Source: an uncultured Spirochaetaceae bacterium (GTDB lineage Bacteria > Spirochaetota > Spirochaetia > Treponematales > Treponemataceae). Taken from it: a DNA stretch of 6,025 nt. The stretch covers positions 1 to 6,025 of the forward strand of contig CALNCH010000299.1 of NCBI GenBank assembly GCA_937875245.1, given 5' to 3'. How positions within the stretch are numbered: position 1 is the stretch's first letter; each line of letters opens with the position of its first letter. Under the pieces are notes generated by a model, which was given only the letters and a program-made list of their open reading frames with translations, was not told where the DNA came from and did no database searches. Shown one piece after another: positions 1 through 6,025 of the stretch. The translations under genes were made by a program, and so were the position numbers.

Positions 1-1878
1 CCATCTACTGGTGAGAATAAGTTTTATGGTGAATACTTAATGAATGCACAAGGTGAAGATGTTGTTGCCGGTATTCGTACCCCTGAAACTATTGATAAGT
101 TAGCAAATGAAAACAAAGAAGTTTATGAGCAATTAGTAGCTATTAGAGATCGACTTGAAAAACATTATCACGATATGCAGGATATGGAATTCACTGTTCA
201 ACAAGGTGTTTTATATATTCTTCAAACTCGTAATGGAAAAAGAACTGGACAAGCGGCGGTTCGTTGTGCAGTAGAAATGGTAGATGAAGGATTAATTGAT
301 CGTAATAAGGCAATTATGAGAGTATCACCAGACCAGTTAGATCAACTGTTACATCCAATGCTTGATCCAAAAATAGCAAAGAATACCCCATTGTTGACTA
401 AGGGACTTAATGCTTCTCCTGGAGCAGCTTGCGGTCAAATCGTATATACTGCCGATGAAGCTGATTCTTGGGTACAAAAAGGTCATAAGGTAATATTAGT
501 TAGAAAAGAAACTAGTCCTGAAGATATTACAGGTATGGTTGTATCAGAAGGTATTTTAACTTCTACAGGTGGTATGACAAGCCATGCCGCAGTTGTTGCT
601 CGTGGTATGGGAACTCCTTGCGTCTGTGGTGCATCTGAGGTTTTATTCAGTGATGGTGATGTTTTCATTAATGGAAAACAGTTTTCTCGTGGTGATTTTA
701 TTACCATCGATGGTTCAACTGGTGCCGTTTACGAAGGGCAGCTTCCACTTATTCCTGCAACTATTTCTCATCAATTGGATACCTTCTTGGGTTGGTGTGA
801 TGAGATTAGAAATGCTTCAGTACGTAAAAATACCTCTGGAGATCCAATAAAAGGCTTTTGTGTCCGTGCAAACGCCGATCAACCTATAGATGCTCAACAT
901 GCTTTTGATTTTGGTGCAGAAGGCATTGGCTTATGTCGAACGGAGCATATGTTCTTTGATAGAGACAAGTTAATTCACTTTAGAGCAATGATTGCTTCTG
1001 ATACCCAAGAACAGAGAAAGTCTGCTCTTGCCAATATCTTACCATTGCAGACAAAAGACTTTATTGGAATTTTTGAAGCAATGAATGGCCGACCGGTAAC
1101 AATCCGTTTATTAGATCCACCGCTACATGAGTTTATTCCTAATAATCAGACAGAAACAGAAGAATTAGCTCGTTATATGAAAATAGAAGTTTCTAAATTA
1201 ACTGCAAAGTTAGAAGCTTTACACGAAATGAACCCAATGCTAGGACATCGTGGTTGTCGTTTAGCTATTACCTATCCTGAAATATACGAGATGCAAGTAG
1301 AAGCAATTGCTTTAGCTGCTGTTGATTGTTTGTCACGGGGTATTCCAGTTGAACCAGAAATTATGATTCCTATAGTTTGTGACAATGATGAACTTGAAAT
1401 TATTCGAAAACAATCAGAAGATGTTATTGAAAGGGTTTTTGCAGTTAAATTTCCTGGTTTTAACATTAAAATTGGATCAATGATTGAAGTTCCTCGAGCT
1501 GCATTATTAGCAGACAGATTAGCTAAATTCGCAGATTTCTTTAGTTTTGGTACTAACGACTTAACCCAAATGACTTTTGCATTCAGTCGTGATGATGCAG
1601 GAAAATTCCTTACCTCATACTTAGTGAAAGATGTTCTTTTAGCAGATCCTTTTAAAACCTTAGATGAAGAAGGTGTTGGTCAGTTAATTAACATTGCACG
1701 AGAAAAATCTCGATCTGTTAAACCTGGACTAAAATTAGGAATTTGTGGGGAACATGGAGGGGATCCTCAGACTATTGATTTCTGTTATAGAGCAGGATTA
1801 AATTATGTGTCTTGTTCTCCATACCGAGTACCAATTGCACGATTAGCAGCTGCACAAGCTGTAATTAGAAATACATAA
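1..1878 (+). CDS. ppdK: Pyruvate, phosphate dikinase, 5'-truncated by the window edge
   Basis: Cytoplasmic enzyme interconverting PEP + AMP + PPi and pyruvate + ATP + Pi; in fermentative anaerobes it usually works as a PPi-saving substitute for pyruvate kinase. The frame is open from base 1, so the ATG at 40 is internal; 625 residues remain and about 250-260 N-terminal residues (most of the ATP-grasp domain) lie outside. Numbering from base 1, the tail of the nucleotide domain comes first, then the swivelling phosphohistidine domain with TSHAAVVAR and catalytic His195, then the PEP/pyruvate barrel. In the barrel are Arg313 (LCRTEHMFF), Arg369 (IRLLDPPLHEF), Glu496 (IEVPRAAL), the FGTNDLTQ loop and Cys582 (ICGEHGGDP). 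By remembered alignment these correspond to His455, Arg561, Arg617, Glu745 and Cys831 of the Clostridium symbiosum enzyme, so it looks fully active. The linker between the His and barrel domains is about 12 residues longer than in C. symbiosum (around residues 262-280). It ends on TAA and is followed by its own terminator. Confidence 0.97.
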   Translation, partial: PSTGENKFYGEYLMNAQGEDVVAGIRTPETIDKLANENKEVYEQLVAIRDRLEKHYHDMQDMEFTVQQGVLYILQTRNGKRTGQAAVRCAVEMVDEGLIDRNKAIMRVSPDQLDQLLHPMLDPKIAKNTPLLTKGLNASPGAACGQIVYTADEADSWVQKGHKVILVRKETSPEDITGMVVSEGILTSTGGMTSHAAVVARGMGTPCVCGASEVLFSDGDVFINGKQFSRGDFITIDGSTGAVYEGQLPLIPATISHQLDTFLGWCDEIRNASVRKNTSGDPIKGFCVRANADQPIDAQHAFDFGAEGIGLCRTEHMFFDRDKLIHFRAMIASDTQEQRKSALANILPLQTKDFIGIFEAMNGRPVTIRLLDPPLHEFIPNNQTETEELARYMKIEVSKLTAKLEALHEMNPMLGHRGCRLAITYPEIYEMQVEAIALAAVDCLSRGIPVEPEIMIPIVCDNDELEIIRKQSEDVIERVFAVKFPGFNIKIGSMIEVPRAALLADRLAKFADFFSFGTNDLTQMTFAFSRDDAGKFLTSYLVKDVLLADPFKTLDEEGVGQLINIAREKSRSVKPGLKLGICGEHGGDPQTIDFCYRAGLNYVSCSPYRVPIARLAAAQAVIRNT

Positions 1879-1895
1879 ACTACGATTGGTCTTGT

Positions 1896-1940
1896 AAAAC
1901 CGTCTGTTTTAACTTAGCAAAAACAGACGGTTTTTTCTTT
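1896..1940 (+). terminator. Rho-independent terminator of ppdK
   Basis: A perfect 15-bp inverted repeat (1896-1910 with 1920-1934) flanks a 9-nt loop and runs directly into a T-rich tract at 1931-1940. It begins 17 bases after the ppdK stop codon. The core pairs are CCGTCTG/CAGACGG, extended by A/T pairs on both sides. It separates ppdK from the next gene. The A-run on the left side is only four bases, so function on the opposite strand would be weak. Confidence 0.95.
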
Positions 1941-1947
1941 TATAGTC

Positions 1948-1976
1948 TTGATTGCTTTACAGGGGATTCGTATAAT
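1948..1976 (+). promoter_or_regulatory. Sigma-70-type promoter for the dehydrogenase-aminopeptidase unit
   Basis: A -35 box TTGATT (1948-1953) and a consensus -10 box TATAAT (1971-1976) are separated by exactly 17 bp. They lie just after the ppdK terminator and just before the next gene. The predicted transcription start, about 7 bases after the -10 box, falls at about 1983, next to the ATG at 1984. This would give a leaderless or almost leaderless message. The prediction rests on sequence match and position only. Confidence 0.65.
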
Positions 1977-1983
1977 TAGGTTT

Positions 1984-2955
1984 ATGAGAAATATACTATG
2001 TGTATGGCCTGTAACAGATGCTCATAAAAAGCAACTTGAAACCGCTGCACCTGATTTTACTTTTGAATATATTGAGGCAAATCTTTTGACCAAAGAACAA
2101 GTTTCAAAAGCAGAAATTATTTTAGGAAATATTCCTGCAAAATATATTCCAGAAGCAAGAAATTTAAAATGGTTACAATTAAATTCTGCTGGTACTGATG
2201 AATATGTAGCTAGTGGTATTTTACCTGACTCAGTATTATTGACAAATGCCACTGGTGCCTATGGACAAGCCGTATCAGAACATATGTTTGCAACTTTGCT
2301 TATGTTGCAAAAAAAACTCCATTTATATCGTGATAGTCAAGGAACACAATCTTGGATAGATTACGGACAAGTTAGTTCTTTAGTTGGAAAAAAAGTCCTC
2401 ATTTGTGGCTTAGGCGATATAGGTACTGCTTTTGCAAAATTATGCAAAGCATTAGGAGCCTATACGCTGGGAATAAGAAGAAGAGAAGGTCCTGGTGCTC
2501 CTTGGGTAGATGAAGTATTTAGTTCAAACGCTTTAGATAACTTACTTCCTGAAGTTGATGTCGTGGCTTCAGTTTTACCTAATACGCCTGATACGGTTGG
2601 TATTTTTAATGAAAAACGTTTTTCTGCTATGAAAAGTACTGCTTTTTTTATTAATGCTGGTAGAGGAAATGCAGTTGATCAAGAAGCATTGTATAATGCC
2701 CTCGTTACCTACCAAGGAACGGATAAAGGGATTGGGGGAGCTTCTATTGATGTCACCTCTCCAGAACCTTTACCTCAAGATCATCCCCTTTGGAAAGTAA
2801 AGAATTTGATTATAACTCCCCATGTTTCAGGTTTTTATCATCTTCCAGAAACCTTCGAAAGAATTGTTCAAATAGCCACCGAAAATCTAAAAAAATATGA
2901 AAATAAACAGCTACTTTCAAATATAGTTGATTTTGAAACAGGATATAAAAAATGA
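1984..2955 (+). CDS. D-isomer-specific 2-hydroxyacid dehydrogenase, probably NADP(H)-preferring
   Basis: A 323-residue cytoplasmic oxidoreductase of the D-2-hydroxyacid dehydrogenase family, which reduces 2-keto acids to D-2-hydroxyacids or the reverse. The exact substrate cannot be read from sequence. Residues 1-100 are the split substrate-binding domain, with the conserved LQLNSAGTD (65-72) and LTNATGAYG (86-94). The Rossmann domain carries GLGDIG (142-147). The catalytic triad of the family is visible as Arg227 (NAGRGNAVD), Glu261 (TSPEPLP) and His280 (TPHVSG). At the end of the second Rossmann strand, where NAD enzymes carry an acidic residue, there is Arg165-Arg166-Arg167, which suggests NADPH use (inference). 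The ATG at 1984 was chosen because a family-like beta strand (MRNILCVWP) starts there. The in-frame TTG at 1948 would place promoter sequence inside the protein. No good Shine-Dalgarno sits at the right distance. The last codon overlaps the next gene's start (ATGA). Confidence 0.92.
   Translation: MRNILCVWPVTDAHKKQLETAAPDFTFEYIEANLLTKEQVSKAEIILGNIPAKYIPEARNLKWLQLNSAGTDEYVASGILPDSVLLTNATGAYGQAVSEHMFATLLMLQKKLHLYRDSQGTQSWIDYGQVSSLVGKKVLICGLGDIGTAFAKLCKALGAYTLGIRRREGPGAPWVDEVFSSNALDNLLPEVDVVASVLPNTPDTVGIFNEKRFSAMKSTAFFINAGRGNAVDQEALYNALVTYQGTDKGIGGASIDVTSPEPLPQDHPLWKVKNLIITPHVSGFYHLPETFERIVQIATENLKKYENKQLLSNIVDFETGYKK
2940..2943 (+). promoter_or_regulatory. Ribosome binding site of the M18 aminopeptidase gene
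   Basis: AGGA lies 8 bases before the ATG at 2952, inside the last codons of the dehydrogenase gene. Together with the 4-base ATGA overlap it supports this start and suggests translational coupling. Confidence 0.6.
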
Positions 2956-4256
2956 AAGATACAATTATACAAGAATTACTGGATTTTATTTATGAATCAC
3001 CTACTGCTTTTCATGTGGTAGAAAAAGCAAGTAATGAGTTGCAGGAAAAAGGGTATATTCAACTTTCTGAAAAAAAACAGTGGGACATACAAGGTGGTGG
3101 AAAATATTTTGTAACTAGAAATGATTCTGCTCTTATTGCTTTCAGAGTACCAGAAAAGACTTTATCTGAACAAAAGGGTTTTAGACTTATTTCTAGTCAT
3201 ACGGATTCACCCTGTTTTAAAATAAAACCTAATCCAGAAATTTCGATAGAAAAACAATATGTTGTTCTTAATACAGAAAAATATGGTGGAATGATTTATT
3301 CTTCCTGGTTAGATAGACCTTTGTCTATTGCGGGTCGAATAATGGTTTTACTTCCATCAGGAAAAATTGAGAGTCGGTTAATACGTTTTGAAGATGATAT
3401 GCTGTTAATTCCCAATTTAGCTATTCATATGAACAGAAATATTAATGATGGATATGTGTATAATCCTCAAACTGATCTGTTGCCTTTGTTTTCTGGAAAT
3501 ATAAATGAAAAGAATTTTACTACTCTCATTTCAGAAGAGGGCCATATTACTGATAAAGAAAAATTATTATCCATGGATATGTATGTTGTAAATAATCAAA
3601 AAGGAACTATGTGGGGTCAAAATAAGGAATTTATTTCAAGTCCACGTTTAGACGATTTACAATGTGTTTTTAGTTCTTTGAAAGGTTTTTTAGCTTCTGA
3701 TTCATTACCAATGGACTTTACTTCAGTCTATGCAATTTTTGATAACGAAGAAGTGGGAAGTAGTTCTAAACAGGGTGCAGATTCAGATTTCCTTAAAAGC
3801 CTTATTACCAGAGTTGTGGAAGGACAAGAGGGTAGTCAATCTGATATGTATTGTCAATTAGCTCAAAGTTTTATGATTTCTTCTGATAACGCTCATGCTG
3901 TACATCCAAATCATCAAGAAAAAGCAGATTTGACAAACAGACCATATTTAAATGGGGGAATGGTATTAAAATTTAATGGAAATCAAAAATATACTACAGA
4001 TGCATATTCAGAAGCGGTTTTTAGAAAACTATGTGAAAAATCTGGTTTACCAATACAAACTTTTTGTAACAGAAGTGATATAGCCGGTGGATCAACCCTA
4101 GGTAATATTTCTACTACCCAAGTTTCAATACCAACTGTGGATATAGGACTTCCCCAGTTATCAATGCATTCAGCTTTTGAAACAGCTGGGACTTCAGATA
4201 CCAATGATTTTATTACCCTTGCAAAGCTGTTTTACTCAGAGCAATACTTGGGATAA
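2952..4256 (+). CDS. apeB: M18 family aminopeptidase (aspartyl aminopeptidase type)
   Basis: A 434-residue cytoplasmic, two-metal aminopeptidase of the M18 family. Members remove N-terminal residues, often Asp or Glu, from peptides and assemble into large tetrahedral dodecamers. All five metal ligands are recognisable: His83 (SSHTDSP), Asp234 (SPRLDDL), Glu267 (DNEEVGS), Asp312 (SSDNAHAVHPN) and His406 (LSMHSAFE). Glu266 is the general base. They match His94, Asp264, Glu302, Asp346, His440 and Glu301 of human DNPEP by remembered alignment. Length is normal for the family, there is no signal peptide, and the sequence is intact to the TAA. The start follows an AGGA ribosome binding site and overlaps the dehydrogenase stop codon by 4 bases, so the two are almost certainly co-transcribed. 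The role is probably turnover of peptides to amino acids for fermentation. The specific acidic preference is a family expectation, not something visible here. Its 3' end overlaps the convergent nitroreductase gene by 21 bp. Confidence 0.94.
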   Translation: MKDTIIQELLDFIYESPTAFHVVEKASNELQEKGYIQLSEKKQWDIQGGGKYFVTRNDSALIAFRVPEKTLSEQKGFRLISSHTDSPCFKIKPNPEISIEKQYVVLNTEKYGGMIYSSWLDRPLSIAGRIMVLLPSGKIESRLIRFEDDMLLIPNLAIHMNRNINDGYVYNPQTDLLPLFSGNINEKNFTTLISEEGHITDKEKLLSMDMYVVNNQKGTMWGQNKEFISSPRLDDLQCVFSSLKGFLASDSLPMDFTSVYAIFDNEEVGSSSKQGADSDFLKSLITRVVEGQEGSQSDMYCQLAQSFMISSDNAHAVHPNHQEKADLTNRPYLNGGMVLKFNGNQKYTTDAYSEAVFRKLCEKSGLPIQTFCNRSDIAGGSTLGNISTTQVSIPTVDIGLPQLSMHSAFETAGTSDTNDFITLAKLFYSEQYLG

Positions 4257-4850
4257 GGTTCTTTTTGGTACGTGATGAGTATTTTTCTGGTCTCGGTAAT
4301 ATTTAATATTATCAGGACTGGAAGTAATACCATTTGTTCCAATATCTTCTAAAACCACATTTTCTACAGGATACCCTAAGGCTATAATAAGGGCAATTTG
4401 AAAAGGTCCCCCGGAAATAGCTGAAAGGTCTAAAGCTTCTTCTATTTTCCCTTTGTTAAAAGAGCCAATAAAACAACCACCGAAACCCTTATCAGTTGCA
4501 CCCATTAGAATAGTTTGAGCGGCAATACCTTCGTCTATCGTCATACTTTCAAATAGTGAAGTATCTCGTAATAAAACAATGTATCCAGTGGGTTGTTCCT
4601 CTTCTACCGGTCCATCCCAATCAGTAAGATACCCAGCCCACTTTATGTTTTGAAAAACGTGATTACAGAGTGTGGTACCTTCAGAACTATCTTTAGAAAA
4701 AGCCATGTATTTTAAATATTGTCTATTGGTTCCACTTGAAGTAATACGAGATAAATCAACTAAATCAACTAGTTCTTTTCGTGGAATAGTTTTTCTGCCA
4801 TCAAATCTTCTGTAGGAACGAGTTTTCTGTACAATATCTTTATAATTCAT
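4236..4850 (-). CDS. Nitroreductase-family FMN-dependent oxidoreductase
   Basis: A 204-residue flavoprotein of the nitroreductase superfamily, expected to be a homodimer binding FMN and using NAD(P)H. Physiological substrates of such proteins (nitro compounds, quinones, enones, flavin) cannot be told apart here. Visible family signatures are the N-terminal FMN-phosphate motif RSYRRFD (11-17), SSGTNRQ (38-44), DEGIAAQ (106-112), GFGGCFIG (122-129), IALGYPVE (156-163) and the C-terminal VPKRTL segment (194-199). It begins exactly at the secA stop codon (TAATG, one shared base) with only a weak upstream GGTAAG. Translation therefore probably depends on ribosomes finishing secA. The functional link with SecA is not obvious. 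It ends on TGA within the 3' end of the convergent apeB gene, and no terminator hairpin is visible between the two. A TGA stop here is evidence that UGA normally terminates in this genome. Confidence 0.9.
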   Translation of the reverse strand: MNYKDIVQKTRSYRRFDGRKTIPRKELVDLVDLSRITSSGTNRQYLKYMAFSKDSSEGTTLCNHVFQNIKWAGYLTDWDGPVEEEQPTGYIVLLRDTSLFESMTIDEGIAAQTILMGATDKGFGGCFIGSFNKGKIEEALDLSAISGGPFQIALIIALGYPVENVVLEDIGTNGITSSPDNIKYYRDQKNTHHVPKRTLSQVLL

Positions 4851-5332
4851 TACTTACCACAACATTGCTTGTATTTCTTTCCACTCCCGCAAGGACAAGG
4901 ATCGTTTCGGCCAACTTTTGGAGTAGAACGTACCACAGTAGCATTTTCGCTTTGTCGGCGACTTGCCATAGGACTTGCGTTTGCAGCAGAACGAGCAGCA
5001 CCACTATTAAAACTTTGCATAGCATTATGTTGCGCATTCATAGCAATAGGTTGCTTTCCCTGTCGCTGCATGTCTTGGCCTTGAGCGTTAGTAACCCTAA
5101 CTTTAAATACTCGACCTGCGATCTCAAGTCTAATAGAATCTAACATGTCATAGAAAATATTAAAACCATCAATTTTATATTCAGTTAATGGATTTTTAGA
5201 ACCGTATGAACGTAAGTAAACAGCTTCTCGTAAGCTCTCCAATGTTTCCAAATGATCTAGCCATTTTTTATCAATTGATTGAACATACTGATAACGGATA
5301 AACAGGTTAAGGTTTTCTTTTCCTGCTAACAT
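4850..5332 (-). CDS. secA: SecA C-terminal part (two-helix finger, linker, zinc tail) downstream of an in-frame UGA
   Basis: If started at the ATG at 5332-5330, this gives a 160-residue product that is plainly the C-terminal end of SecA, the ATPase motor driving proteins through SecYEG. Residues 1-80 cover the end of the helical scaffold and the two-helix finger. Trp24 (DKKWLDHL) matches E. coli Trp775, and Tyr43 (YLRSYGSKNP) sits exactly 19 residues later, as does the fingertip Tyr794 in E. coli. Residues 81-138 are a low-complexity Gln/Ala/Ser/Asn linker. The end carries the SecB/membrane-binding zinc motif CxCxSG...CC (Cys146, Cys148, Cys157, Cys158). The frame is the same as that of the upstream SecA part, separated only by a UGA and four sense codons (EEKE). 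A GAGG lies 8 bases before the ATG, so separate initiation is possible. Otherwise this is the second half of one gene. SecA identity is certain; independent translation is not. Confidence 0.88.
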   Translation of the reverse strand: MLAGKENLNLFIRYQYVQSIDKKWLDHLETLESLREAVYLRSYGSKNPLTEYKIDGFNIFYDMLDSIRLEIAGRVFKVRVTNAQGQDMQRQGKQPIAMNAQHNAMQSFNSGAARSAANASPMASRRQSENATVVRSTPKVGRNDPCPCGSGKKYKQCCGK

Positions 5333-5333
5333 T

Positions 5334-5344
5334 TCTTTTTCCTC
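5334..5344 (-). promoter_or_regulatory. Possible reinitiation site between the two secA parts
   Basis: On the minus strand, GAGG (5344-5341) begins right after the UGA and lies 8 bases upstream of the ATG at 5332. This is a plausible ribosome binding site for restarting translation. However, the same bases also spell the conserved SecA codons Glu-Glu-Lys-Glu, so the match may be incidental. Confidence 0.4.
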
Positions 5345-5347
5345 TCA
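5345..5347 (-). other. secA: In-frame UGA inside secA
   Basis: The minus strand reads GAT TGA GAG GAA AAA GAA ATG, with no change of frame on either side. Counting back from the conserved Trp of the finger (E. coli Trp775) gives 28 residues to this codon. It therefore aligns without gaps with Tyr747 of E. coli SecA, an aromatic position conserved in the homologues I recall. Downstream residues E-K-E...G-x-E line up with the E. coli residues R-K-E...G-A-E. It is a substitution-type interruption, not a frameshift. Cause unknown: mutation, base error, readthrough or split gene. Confidence 0.9.
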
Positions 5348-6025
5348 ATCAGCTTTCATGTCATCAAAAATAATGTTTTTCATATTATTTTTATCAATGT
5401 CAGTTTTTACTGTATAGGCAAAAAGATGTTTCATCTCTTCTGCTAGGGTAGCAAAAGCTCCTTCTCCATTCTTTTTAGCTTCAGTTTTATATGCTTCTAG
5501 TAAGTCATCAATAGTTTCTTCTGCAGTAGATAAAATACGTTCTTTGAGATTTTCATCAGAGAGAATAGCATCACGTTGGTCATAAATAAAATGACGTTGT
5601 TCATTTAGAACATCATCATATTCAAGCAAGTGTTTTCTAATTTCAAAGTTTCTTTCTTCTACCTTAGTTTGAGCCTTCTCAATTCCCTTTGTTAACCAAG
5701 GATGAAAAATAGGTTCTCCTGGTTCCATCCCAATTCTACTCATGATGGCTTTCATTTTTTCACCACCAAAGAGCCGCATTAGTTCATCATCCATAGATAT
5801 ATAAAACTTAGAACGTCCCGGATCCCCTTGTCGTCCTGAACGGCCTCTTAACTGGTTGTCAATTCGTCGGCTTTCATGTCGTTCTGTACCAATTACATAC
5901 AAACCACCAGCATTTTTAACTTCTTCATAGTCTTTGAGCCATTGTTCCTTTTCTATTGCATAAGCTGCCAAAAACTCATCATGACTAGCTTCTGTTCCAC
6001 AGCGTTTTCGTGCTCTATAGTCAGG
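5345..6025 (-). CDS. secA: SecA, central part (motor domain 2 and helical scaffold/wing), truncated by the window edge and ending at an in-frame UGA
   Basis: This is the preprotein translocase ATPase SecA. The frame is open from 6025; the TTG at 5971 is internal and the true start lies outside. The 226 residues present contain, in order, the end of the second nucleotide-binding domain with GTERHESRRID (46-56) and helicase motif VI QLRGRSGRQGD (58-68, including the arginine finger). Then come EPGEPIFHPWL (101-111), the long scaffold helix with RKHLLEYDDVLNEQR (129-143), and the helical wing. The stretch around RARKRCGTEASHDEF (4-18), before the GGLYVIGTERHES block, resembles treponemal SecA as I remember it. 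Translation stops at UGA 5347-5345, next to the E. coli Tyr747 position and before the two-helix finger. A product ending here would lack the element that contacts the SecY channel. The remaining SecA sequence continues in the same frame downstream. Promoter and operon start are outside the window. Confidence 0.95.
   Translation of the reverse strand, partial: PDYRARKRCGTEASHDEFLAAYAIEKEQWLKDYEEVKNAGGLYVIGTERHESRRIDNQLRGRSGRQGDPGRSKFYISMDDELMRLFGGEKMKAIMSRIGMEPGEPIFHPWLTKGIEKAQTKVEERNFEIRKHLLEYDDVLNEQRHFIYDQRDAILSDENLKERILSTAEETIDDLLEAYKTEAKKNGEGAFATLAEEMKHLFAYTVKTDIDKNNMKNIIFDDMKAD

Noticed and set aside
1948..1983. Upstream TTG start adding 12 residues to the dehydrogenase
   Set aside because: These bases contain the -35 and -10 promoter boxes, there is no ribosome binding site in front of the TTG, and family-like sequence begins at the ATG at 1984.
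4298..4310. AT-rich inverted repeat AATATT-T-AATATT
   Set aside because: It lies within the nitroreductase coding sequence, has a one-base centre and no G/C pairs, and is expected by chance in AT-rich DNA; it is not a terminator or operator I can support.
4865..5143. Plus-strand open frames opposite secA
   Set aside because: They lie antisense to clearly coding SecA sequence, resemble no family I know, and have no ribosome binding context; they are shadows.
5333..5345. Frameshift caused by the short homopolymer near the secA interruption
   Set aside because: The frame is identical on both sides of the stop and the alignment to SecA has no gap, so an indel does not explain it.
5345..5347. 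Genome-wide reassignment of UGA to tryptophan or glycine
   Set aside because: All 15 Trp codons I counted in the window's genes are TGG, no other gene has an internal TGA, and the dehydrogenase and nitroreductase genes end naturally on TGA at family-typical C-termini.
5345..5347. Selenocysteine insertion at the secA UGA
   Set aside because: SecA is not a known selenoprotein family, the aligned residue is Tyr rather than Cys, and I see no convincing stem-loop directly downstream of the UGA.

Overview
The window is an ordinary chromosomal segment from a low-GC (roughly one third G+C by eye) bacterium. The spacing is tight, and there is no mobile element, CRISPR array or RNA gene that I can see. 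The SecA sequence, with its Tyr-Leu-Arg-Ser-Tyr-Gly finger tip and a Gln/Asn/His/Ser-rich linker before the zinc tail, resembles spirochaete (Treponema-like) SecA as I remember it. A PPi-linked pyruvate phosphate dikinase would fit an anaerobic, fermentative treponeme. The assignment to spirochaetes is an inference; no 16S or marker search was possible.

Layout. From 1 to 1878 (+) lies the 3' three quarters of ppdK, whose start is off the left edge, followed by a strong intrinsic terminator. A promoter then drives a two-gene unit on the + strand. It contains a D-isomer-specific 2-hydroxyacid dehydrogenase (1984-2955) and an M18 aspartyl-type aminopeptidase (2952-4256), which share an ATGA stop/start overlap. 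On the - strand, entering from the right edge, lies the C-terminal part of secA (6025 down to 4850). A nitroreductase-family flavoprotein (4850 down to 4236) is joined to it by a TAATG overlap. The two units converge and their last 21 bp overlap tail to tail.

The most notable observation is an in-frame UGA inside secA (5347-5345). The reading frame on both sides is intact and aligns without a gap to E. coli SecA, with the UGA at the position of a conserved tyrosine (E. coli Tyr747). The codons immediately after the UGA also read as SecA. Twelve bases after the UGA there is an ATG with a Shine-Dalgarno-like GAGG. This could be a nonsense mutation or base-call error, UGA readthrough, or a SecA made as two polypeptides by reinitiation. 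The last would be remarkable, because the cut removes the two-helix finger and zinc tail from the motor. UGA is not generally reassigned here: two neighbouring genes end on UGA and all 15 Trp codons I counted are TGG.

Functionally the window combines central carbon metabolism (PEP/pyruvate interconversion), 2-hydroxyacid reduction, peptide catabolism, protein export and a flavin oxidoreductase. Apart from the two overlapping gene pairs, I see no evidence that these form one system, and no evidence of a novel multi-gene defence or mobile system.
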